From Rugalucina vietnamica (Eukaryota > Mollusca > Bivalvia > Lucinida > Lucinidae): 64,000 nucleotides of DNA. The stretch is from positions 63,342,812 to 63,406,811 of the forward strand of contig OZ024870.1 in the NCBI GenBank assembly GCA_964017185.1, given 5' to 3'. Made by a program: the position numbers and the translations under genes. Positions within the stretch are counted from its first letter, which is position 1. The number at the start of each line of letters is the position of its first letter. Shown piece after piece: positions 9,801 to 21,800 of this stretch. The notes below the pieces were generated by a model. The model saw only the letters and a list, made by a program, of their open reading frames with translations. It had not been told where the DNA came from and made no database searches.

Positions 9801-12800
9801 GATGAAATTTTCAGTTTTTCAACAGAAAAGAATCCCTGTATATTGCATGGGCAAGTTTTTGTAATGTTTATTGCCATCATTGAAAAACAAAGTTTACATT
9901 TTATTGTGGCTTAAATAAGAATGATCTTGGTTGACTAAAAGGTAGCATCATAGGTGATGATCAGAAAAAGATTGACTCAGTATATGGAGATAGAAAGATA
10001 GAAGTGGCTGCAATCTTGAGACAAACTAATCCTAAACAATTAACATTGTAAATGAGCCGTTGCATAAGAAAACCAGTAATATGCATGGGCGAAAACAAAG
10101 GCACAGATCAGCTGTGCAGTAACTGCACAGCTGATCAGTGCCTTGTTTTCGTTACTCGGATAGCACATTTCCTCTTCTTCTTAAATCAGAAATTACAAGC
10201 TTCTAACCATTTCCTGCGGCTGTACAGCCTGGGCCCAGTTGTTCTAAACTTCGTTAGCTTAACGTCATCGTTAAGACGTCAACTCGTTAAGTAAATACCG
10301 ACTAAATAAGCAAATACACTGTTATTTTTTGTTTAAAAAATGTGAGAATCCTTTGCATTGCAAAGGATTCTCACATTTTTTCAACAAAAAATAACAGTGT
10401 ATTTGTAATACTGCCATTTGAAATTTTAGCGATTCGTTAACTAACGATGTCGTTAATTTTGAACAACTTGGCCCTGGTGTGTGCCATACATAGTCAGAAA
10501 TCCAGATTGATGCTATTCTCATTCGATGGCTCAAATACATTAAAGTGTATTATTAATCCTCAGGAAAACATCTCCGTGAAATGTATACCCCCATTAACCC
10601 CACTTTTATATAGCAAAACTGGGTTACACAGGGGTATACCTATTTTTCTTATTTTTGCTGCAAAACATAGATTGTGGGTACTCGTTAGAACCGCCTCGCC
10701 GATCAAACGTGTACCCACAATCTATGTTTTGAGCAAAAGTAAGAAAAATATCAAAAATTTTCCACTGAAAATTTTCAATTTTTACAGGTGAAAAGATCTC
10801 TGTATATTGCATGGGCAAGTTTTCGTAATGATGATAACTATGTTGGACTTTCAGGGATACTATAAGCGAGTCCCAGAGTACTTTGACATAGTTGAGAGAA
10901 AGACAGTAGGATGTTTTGAGGTCCCTATGGTCCATACTGTATTATTGGTAGATTTACGCTACAAAATTTCCCAGGAGTTGGCATACACTGCTCCAGAGGG
11001 ATATAATAAACCAGAAGATGATATTATCCTGTTTGCATTCTCAGCTTTAAAAGCAGGTAATATAATGAATTCTGAGGAAAATATGAAATAATATTTGAAG
11101 GCAATAATTGCTTTAAAAATGGTAAGAAGTTTGAAATTTTGTGGCTTTAATGATGTGCTCCTAAGTAAGGTCTACCAAGTTAGGCCAGTCAGGAACTGGA
11201 GTATCTATATCAATATCTCTATATTCTGCCATACAGCTTCGCAGACTTTTTTGGCAGGCGTACACTGCACCAGAGGGATATAATAAATCAGAGAATGATA
11301 TCATTCTGTTTGCATTCTTGGCTTTAAAAGCAGGTAATGGAGTTTGGGAAAAATAACATTGGGCACTTCTGGGCCCTATGGATGAGTGGTTATGGTTGCA
11401 TATTATTATCACACATTATCTACCCCCACCTACCTCCAAACTGATCGACTCATGAAATAATCTTGAAAGAGATCAAAACAGTATTTCGTAGAAAGAAATC
11501 TGAAAAAAAAATCATGTTGGAAAATATTGTGCAGAATAAGTAAGGGTGAAGCTTCAATTTGTCATTAAGGCTGTGAGAGATGTTGTTAATGTGGATGATT
11601 AATTTTATTTTACAGGTATTCCAATGCATGTATTGAACACTGAGTATTTTGGACAAGTGATGTTACCCCTAGACTGGCATCATAACCTTCAACTCGAAGA
11701 TCAACAGTTCTCTTATATGAGGAATGAGGCTTTAGGTAAGGGCAGAATACAAAAATTGATTCTTGTATTTCTAAAATATGACATACACAGGTCATAAGCT
11801 ACAGGGCAACTTGGAGAAATAGTCTCTTTTGATGACCAAATTTCCCCCTATTTTCAGCTGAGGGCTTTTCCAGGAAAATTTACCTGGGAGACACGGAACT
11901 GAACCGAATTTTTTTTCATCGTGGTGGTCGGTGTTCAGACAGTTTCAGTTTCCTTGGTCGTCGGGGTCGTTGATATTTCAATTTCCTGGGTGGTAGGGTT
12001 AATTCCGAGATGGATTTATTTCTGGTGGGTCAGTTAAGCCACAAATAAACTCATTTTCACTTTAAATCGCAGGTTTTTATTCCCAAAAACGACTTTGTTT
12101 GTATTTTGTATTAAAGGTAAACAATGTGGAGTGTTTGTTTGTTTGTTTGTTCCGCGCCGAACGGCGTTACGGTTTACCGATTTTTTTGGAATCCCAGTCG
12201 TTTCTCCCCGGGTCGTTTCCCCCTTGTTTTAGGGGTGGGTCGTTTCGCCCTTAGAAGGTAAGTCGCTGGATGGATGGATGGTGGATGGATGGCTGGATGG
12301 GTGGCTTGCAAACGCATGATTCAATTAATTAGCCAATAATTGATTGTGCACTTCAAAGACCACAGCTTGTTTTGATAATTAATTATACTCACACCTGTTA
12401 ATTAAAGTGGAAGCCTTTCTAAGACACAGTGCCAATCAAGAAGAACAAAAAAAGGAAAAACAAAAAAAAGTTGTTTTATTGGTCTCTGAGTCTCAGAACC
12501 ATTTTATCACCCCTGATTTTAAATGACTGCAAACGTTGCTCAGTTGGTTGATTTAGTCCTTTGCGAAATAGATCACATGCTTAACTTTTGATAACTTTCT
12601 GTCAAATAGTGACAATAACGGAATTTTGAAAACAATATTTTTCTATCTTGGTATCAAAAAGCATGCATTCCGTTTTTACAAATACGACATGGATCTAGGT
12701 TAAAACAGAGGCAACAGAGCAGCTACACCGGGGAATGAAATGTCACTTTATTCACTGTTAAGTGTTCACTTTATTCACTATTAAGTGTGTATCTGTTATC

Positions 12801-15800
12801 ACCAGAAGTCCTCGAGTTTGCCGAAATCCCAGTATTTGTGTCTGGAGAATATGATGTTGGTCAGGATGGTAGATAGGGGTGCTTGCGCCTCCGCCATTCG
12901 CAAATGCTCTATGGTCATAGTATGGTTCAGGCATTTGCAGACCAGCATCCTCTTGGTATTTTGATGAAACAGACAAGGGTTCTTCCAGGACAATTGAGTT
13001 GAGTATAGAACATCTCCCTGTTGTACGGTCCTTCCGAGATGAGAAATTTGATGGTCAGTTTCCATTATAGCATGGAAAACACCAATACATAAAACAATAA
13101 GAACCACCACAGAAGTATCGCCTTGGAACGATCAGTAATATAAAATTACTGGCGGGCTTAAACTAGTTTTACAGAGCTCTAACCTCACCCTCAGCTTCTG
13201 CAGTGGTTCACAACATTAAGTCTACAGCCTACAAAACACTCCTGAGACCACAGCTGGAATACGCCTCCATTGTGTGGACACCTCATACAGCAACCTCCAT
13301 CAATAAGTTAGAATCCGTGCAGCGTAGAGCTACTAGGTGGGCTACCCGAGTGTCACTGCTATGCTCAAAGACCTTCAATGGCGTCCATTGGCTCAAAGAC
13401 GCATTGATAGTCGTCTCATAATGCTATACAAGGTCACTTATGACCTTGTTGCCATACCAGTAAGTGATTATCTTGTCCCACATATCAGAAGAGACTCCAG
13501 ACATAACCATCCTTTGGCATACAGCTTGATTACCACTTCAAAAACTACTATAAATTTTCCTTTTTTCCACGAACTGTCACACATTGGAATGCCCTACCTC
13601 GCCAAACAGTCATGTTACCCACCGTGGCACAGTTCAGTGATGCTTTCCCCCTAATCTCAAGCATCTGTTTTTATCTTTTAACTATACTGTACTAACACCT
13701 CTACTCGCACTGTATAAACTCTTTTCTTTTACTTCAACTAACCCCCTTCAGTACTTGGTATACTGTAGTCACTCAGTGGCGGATTTAGAGGGGTTCAAGG
13801 GGTTCGCTCGAACCCCCCTCTTGACCCAAATTATTTCATGTTCATGGGGAATTTCAATGGATTTTGTGTGAAATTAGGCAAATGAACCCCCTTTTCTACA
13901 TTTGAACCCCCTCTTGAGAAATCCTGCATCCGCCTCTGTCACTTCTGAAAGTTCGGAGGTTAAGAAGTACTGGCAGCTAGATAGAACATGAGCCGTTTTA
14001 TTTTTGGGCCGTTTTGACCATCTTCCGGCCGAAACGACTCTGATTTCCTCTGATCGCAAAATCAAGTTCAACGTTGTACTTCCGTTTCCGCTGATAAAAA
14101 CGTGATGGAGAAATTTTCCGTCGAACAAGTATTAAAAATTTCTGGGTGGGGGGGTTTATTGGAATTTCAATTTTAGTGGTGGTACCCATAAAAAAATTAA
14201 AGTTAGATGGGTGGTCCCCCTAAAAAAAGTTCAGTTCCCCCCCCCCCCCCCCCCCCATGTATATTTTCCTGGAATAGCCCTGATGGAGAAGCATTTAGAA
14301 TAAAATCTTAAAGGAATAGGATAACAAACTTCGAAATAGGCTTTACATGAAAGTATTTAAATTGTTGAACAGTAGGCAACGAACTTCTTGACAATGTACC
14401 AAATTATAAATTATACAGGTTTTAAATTTTTTTATCATTTAAATTCAAAACAAGGCTGTGAGGGATTGACATCACACCCTTTTAATCATTAAAAGATAAA
14501 TATCAGTCATTTCCATGAGTGCTCACTGAAATAGATTCATTAAGAAATACGAAACCTTGTGATGAATAAAATCGCTCTAAATGTTTTTGTGAAATTTACA
14601 TGAAGTATCTATTTACAGACCGGGATAATCCTGACATGTCTCCTGGTGTAGATTATATTGGTAAGCCGTAGAAAGTGAATTATAAAGAAAAATAAATATT
14701 GCATACTATTGTACATGATATGTAATAAAAAAGAACAGATTTAGTATTTGTGAGCTATTGAGGTCAGTTAAAAGAACAGAACTGGCTGTTTGACTTCATA
14801 TATGATAAAATGCTTATCATAATAATATGAAGGACAAACAAGCACTAAAGATGTACAAATGAATGAAATTAAAATATCAGTATATATAAGGATGAGCTTT
14901 ACTTTAAGCTTTATTAGTAGCATTTATTATTATTTGGTGGCAGTATATTATTAGACAAAATTAGGCATCACCTGCTTAGCTATACCCAGTAGATTTTCTG
15001 TTTCACCCATGTACATGTATTAAACTATTCCCAATTTTAGTTGAAGGTAGAGGGTTCCATAAGTCTCCCCACGTTTCTGTTGCCATGAAACCCAAAGATA
15101 AACTTGGGTTTGATCAGGTATGTACCTTTCAGTTTTAGTTTTTTGATCAGGGCAGATGGTCAAAGGCATGCTTAGCCCAACCAGGGGTTGAATAGCAGAA
15201 TTTCTTAGAGTGATGATTCAATTCTAATGGGGGGGGGGGGGGTCTAAATTTCATGCAGTTAATCTCAAAGTTACCCATGAAAATGAAGTAATTTTGTCTC
15301 AGAGGGGCTTAAATGGAGATAATTTTTATAATGAATATACAAGTTTCTTATAAAGGTTTTTGTGGGGAGATGAAAATAAATTGGGAAGTAAGAGATTGGA
15401 AAGTCAGAAATTGGTTCAATTAAATTGAATTCCCAAACCCAGGGACACCAGAATACATAACAAAAAATTTAACAATAAACATGAAGAGCAAGTAAGGTGT
15501 AGCTTTTCAGCTAGAGTCAACTATATAAATAAGAATGACAAGCTCAACAGACAAGACGAAATGAACAGGCAACATAAAGACTCATCACAGCCGCACCACT
15601 TCAGAATAATAGGAGGATGGTGTAACGTTGGTAGAACATTGGACTCTGAATCGAGAGGTCGGGTTCGATCCCCACTTGGGGTGCATTGTTGTGTTCTTGA
15701 ACAAGACATATTAATTCACTACTGTGTGTACTGGTAAATAAGTGATGGCTCGGTCCTGACATGACTGAAAAATTGTTGACTGGGACGTTAAACTTCAATA

Positions 15801-18800
15801 TAAACTAACAAAACTTCAGAACCTTCAAAAAAATGAAATATTGATATATTTATTTGCATTAATTATATGAGCCGCCGCATGGGAAAACAAACAATCTGCA
15901 TAGGTGAAAACAAAGGCGCAGATCAGCTTCGCTGTAACTGCGAAGCTGATCAGCGCCTTTGTTTTCGCCACAAGGATAGTACCATTTCTCAACTTTCTAA
16001 ATCCAAAATTTCCCACCTTTAACCATCTTCTGTGACTGTACAGCCCAGTTTGTGTCAGACCTGGTCAGAACCCAAATTGTTGGTTTTCTCACGCACAGGC
16101 TCATATTTCTGTGACATTATTTTGTTATCAGGTGTACATGATAAACCTGGAGAGGCGGCCAGAGAGGAGGAAGAGAATGCAATGGGTGTTTGATCTACTA
16201 GGCATTGAGGCTGTACACTTCCCAGCTGTAGACGGAAAGTATGAACATTGTTCTTCTTGCAAGAAGCAATAGTTTTAAATAAAATCAGTGTAATTTTGAA
16301 TGAATTATAAAATTGCCCTTGCAGCTATAATGCTTCCTGGATATTTAAGATATCATCACGAAGACATCTATCTATCTATCTTCCTATACATCTTAACCTC
16401 CGAGGAGGACTTCAGATGGTGTTCCGGTATACCAAGAGCTGAAGGGGGTTAGTTGAAATAAAAGCAATGAAAAGTGGGTGACAAGACTTTGTACAGTGCG
16501 ATCAAGAGTGTTAGTATAGTTAAAAGATAAAAACAGATGCTGGTGTTCAAGGACTTTTGTGGTTTATCTGGCAGACAGCTGTGCCAAACTGATCCAGCGT
16601 GGGTAGTACGGGGATATGCAGTGGTAGGGCATTCCAGTGTATAATTGTCCGGGGGAAAAATGTGAACTTGTAGTAGTCTCTTAGAGCTAGGATCTGCCTG
16701 TATGCCATGGGGTGATTTCTGGATCAGGAAGTCTTGAGCAGGGATGGCTACAAGGTCGTATGTGACCTTGTATAGAAGGACCAATCGACTATCTATGCGT
16801 CGTTGGTCAAGGGTGCGCCAGTTGAGATCCTGTAGCATTGCGGTCACACTAGATGTTTGTTGGTAATCTCTCATTACCCATCTAGCGGCCCGTCTTTGCA
16901 CATCTTCAAGTTTCTTGATGTCTTGGTCGGTGTGAGGGGACCACACAGTAGAGGCATATTCTAGCTGTGGGCGGATGAGGGTTTTATATGCTGTGGACTT
17001 CAGGTCCTTGTTATGGACCCGGATATTACGTTTGATGAAACCGAGAGTCTGATTTGCCTTTTTAGTAATGGTGTTGATATGATTTGACCAGCTGAGGTCT
17101 TCTGATAGAGTGACCCCAAGATATTTAGCGGAGGATACACTTTCAAGTACACAGCCATGAAGATAGTATTTAGTTTGGAGTGGTGTTTGGCGTCGGATCA
17201 CATGAATGACCTGACATTTTGAAGGGTTGAAACTCATATCCCAGAGTTTTTCCCATTTCTCTAGGCTTTCAAGGTCTTTTTGTAGGATCTCTGAGTCATC
17301 TTGCTTATCAAGTGCAAGGTACATGGCTGTGTCGTCAGCGAATAGACGGACTCTTGATCTAACCTGATCCGGGAGGTCTTTGATATAGGCTAAAAACAGA
17401 ATGGGTCCGAGAACCGAGCCCTGCGGGACACCTGAGGATACTGGGATGTTATCTGAATTGGAACCATTTAGAAGAACTGATTGTGATCTATTGTCAAGAA
17501 AGTCTTATATCCAATTTAGAGTATTCCCCCTAATACCATAAAAGTGAAGTTTGAGAAGTAATTTTTCATGGGCTACTTTGTCGAAAGCCTTGCTAAAGTC
17601 AAGGAGGATGAGGTCGGTCTGTTTTTTAGCTTGCATATTTTTGGCGAGTTCATCCAGGAGCATTATTAATTGTGTCTCGCAGGACCTCTTTTCTCGGAAC
17701 CCATGCTGCAGTTCAAATAGTATGTGTTGGTCAGTGAAGTGTTTAGAGATTCCAGAAGCCACGACATGCTCAAGCACCTTCCAGAGGACACAGGTCAGGG
17801 AGATAGGGCGGTAGTTGGATGAGTAGGTTTTATCCCCCTTTTTGAAGATAGGGGATACATTTGCCCATGTCTGTGTAATGTATACCCCCTCAAACCCCAC
17901 TTTTTTATAGTAAAACTGGGGTATGCAGGGATATACCTATTTTTCTTATTTTTGCTCCAAAACATAGATTGTGGGTACTCGTTAGAACCGCCTCGGCGAG
18001 GCGGTTCTAACGTGTGCCCACCATCTATGTTTTGAGCAAAAACAAGAAAAATATCAAAATTTTTCAGCTGAAAATTTTCGATTTTTAAAACTTAAAAAAT
18101 CTCTGTATATTGCATGGGCAAATTTTCGTAATGTAAACCTAGAGTAAATCATGTGTGAGCTGCAAGGCAATAAATGTTTTTGGTGTTTTCCAATCAGACC
18201 TGACACAAACTTGCTTGAGTTACCACAGAGGAAAGGTAGAGGCATTTTAGATGACAAATTAAAAAATTAAAGGGATACATTATTAATGTAATGAAAGTAA
18301 ACGATTCAAGTCATCTTAACTTACCTATAATTGATGCATAAGCTGTATCAAAATAGGTCCATGTGCAGATTTTAAACAAATCTGCCAAGTTTTTAAATAA
18401 ATTAAATGGCTTTGGCAGTCTAACATACTTTTTCAAACATGTTATGCTCCCATATTTCTTCAGGAAGATGAATGACAGCTACCTGGTGGAACTTGGTGTA
18501 CAGATGTTGACAGGTTACGCTGACCCCTATCATGGCAGGTTTATGTTCATTTTGCACTATCTTTTATTTTGTAGATGGTGAACGGGTCTTCATTACATGA
18601 GGTTTCTGATTTAATAGTTCAAAATTACAAAATAATAGAAAAATATTTATTTGATCTTAGTTGTAATATAAATAACTGGTCTTTTTGGCTTTTGCTTTAT
18701 AGGCCAGTATAATGTAACCACCGCTCATTAGACTGACCTTTAAGGTACTCACAAAATGCATCTCTAGAACCAACAAAAATACTCTCATGTTCAACTCAAG

Positions 18801-21800
18801 ACTTCATGTAATGAAGGCCCTGGTGTGAGCTGGTCGGGTTTTAACCTTGTTGGTTTAAAAATACTACTTTAAAGCTACCACACTTTTGTTGTTATCGCAC
18901 AAATTTCCCACTACTACATTTCAGATATCTCAATGACACATATCTATCAGAACTAGATATCACAACACTACCTGGGTTTGCTGACCCTTACTTCGGAAGG
19001 TCATATATAATTTCTTTTATAAGCACCCTAACATCCTAACATAGTATTAGGCATGTATTAACATGTAACAAACAAATCTAATGTACAGCATGCCTGTGAA
19101 AGTAATATTGTAAACCAAACAAAATCCACACATTTGAATACTTTATACACTTTGCAACAATTGCTGTGCACCTGTACCATGATTGTAGGCACATTAGAAA
19201 ACACACAATTTGCAGCTGATAAGCGCCTTTGTTTTCGCTACAGGTATAGTACCATTCCTCTGCTACTAATATACAGAGTTTCAAGCTTCTAGCATTCTAC
19301 TGTAACAATACAGACTCGTCTGTATCAGACCTGGTCAGAAACCCAAATTGTTGGTTTCCTCATGCAATGGCTAAAATTTCATGTGGTACAGGTACAAGCA
19401 TGTAACATTACCTTCAACAAATTTACATCAGTATGTGATAGCTGATGATAGTGCAATGATGTAGCCTATTTAGAACAAAAAAAAAGGGTTAGTTTGGTCC
19501 TAATAGTAGTGTTTTAGATAAATTCTCATTTGAACTTTATCCACTTATTGGTCCCCACCAATTGGTGTTTTGAAAAATTATGTGCCTTTTGGTGTAGAAG
19601 TATGACCCGAGAGCGCTTGTGAATCAGGAGTCATGTGTGATCCTGGGCTTTCCCAGTTTTTAGCTCACCTGAGCCGTAGGCTCACAGGTGAGCTTATAGG
19701 ATGGCCATGATCCGGCGTCCGTCCGTCGTCCGTCGTCCGTCGTCGTCGTCGTCGTCCACCATTTTCAAAGATCTTCTCCTCTGAAACCGCTTGGCCAATC
19801 AAAGCCAAATTTTATGTGAAGCATCTATAGGAAGGGGGAACCAATGTGTATATAAATAATCCAGGTCACATGACCAAGATGGCCGCCATGCTCATATATG
19901 GTAAAATCCTTTAAAAATCTTCTTCTCCAGAACCCAAAGGCCTAGGATCTTGAAACTTGGCATGTAGCATAAGTGACTTAAGGTCCACAATGTGTATATA
20001 AATAATGACCTTAGGATGACCTTGACGTATTTTACAGCAAGGTCAACATAGGTCGCCAATGCATTTGAATGGGGAAAACTTTTAAAATGTCATTTAAAGT
20101 GAAAGTCTTGCAGGAAATGGGCAGAAGGACTGACTATTTATGATTCTGAAAAAAATTGGACCCCAGGGGCTAATGTGCCCCCACCCCGGGGCAATATACA
20201 TGTATATTTCCAAAATATTCAAACATCTTCTCCTCTGAAACCGCTTGGCCAATCAAAGCCAAATTTTATATGAAGCATCTATAGGAAGGGGGAATCAATG
20301 TGTGTATAAATAGTCCAGGTCACATGACCAAGATAGCCACCATGCCCATATATGGTAAAAACCTTATAAAAATCTTCTTCTCCAGAACCCAAAGGCCTAG
20401 GATCTTGAAACTTGGCATGTAGCACTAGTGACTCAAGGTCCACAATGTATATATAAATAATGACCTTAGGATGACCTTGACCTTTTTTACGGCAAGGTCA
20501 ACATAGGTCGCCAATGCATTTGAATGGGGAAAACTTTTGAAATGTCATTTAAAGTGAAAGTCTTGCAGGAAATGCACAGTAGGACTAAATATTAATGATT
20601 CTGAAAAAGATTGGTCCCCAGGAGCTCATATGCCCCCACCCTGGGGCAGTATGCATGTATATTTCCAAAATATTCAAACATCTTCTCCTCTGAAACCACT
20701 TGGCCAATCAAAGCCAAATTTTATGTGAAGCATCTATAGGATGGGGTTACCAATGTATATGTAAATAATCCAGGTCACATGACCAAGATGGCCGCCATGC
20801 CCATATATGGTAAAAACCCTTCAAAAATCTTCTTCTCCGGAACCGGTGGATCGATTTCAAAGAAACTTGGCATGAAGCATTTATGGCTAAAGTACTACAA
20901 TGTGTATATAAATCATGACCCTTTGGAGACCTTGATCTATTTGACGACAAGGTCAACATAGGTTGCCAATGTATTAGAATGGGGAAAACTGTTAACATGT
21001 CATTTGAAGGGAATAAATAAAATAGAAATTGGCAAATGGACAGAATATTGCTTATTCTGAAAACAAATGGCCCAAGGGCTTCATCTGCCCCTGCACTGGG
21101 GCTAAATACCATAATATTCAAACATGTTTATTTGCATATGTAGCAGATCTCAGGTGAGCGTTTACAGGACCATTGGTCCTCTGGTTTCAGCCATGGTCTC
21201 ATTAAGACCACCTTTGTTGGGGAATTTAAAATGGGAACACATAATTCTTCTTTGATTTTTCAATTTTTTTTTCAATATTAGAATTCACTAACATGGCATA
21301 AACTTCTCTTCTCCATATACTGTTACTAAAGTTGCATGAGATGTTGCATGGTGGTTTAGTGTTAGAGTACATGACTGGAATGAGAGGTCCTGGGTTCAAT
21401 ACCTACACACTTGAGCAAGACATAGTACTGGTTTATACCCAGGAAGCGTGATTCAATTCCTACATGACTGAAAAATTGTTGCATGAAGATAGATGAAAAT
21501 TGTTATAATCACTGTATGTATGCTCTTATTGGAGGTCTGTCATCCATGCTAAATATGTGTTAAACACTAAGGTGTAGAAATTATTGTTTACATGGCAGTA
21601 TGTGAATTTTTGCTTAATATATATTTTTTTCCACCTACAGGGCCATGACAATGGGAGAAATAGGATGTTTTCTCAGCCACTACTTCATCTGGAAAGATGT
21701 AAGTTACTGAAGATTTAGAATTTTTGTGTCCATTTTATTTTGTGATTTTTTGGCATAAAAAATAAAATAAAATAAAACAAAGAGAAAAGCAAGCGTTTTA

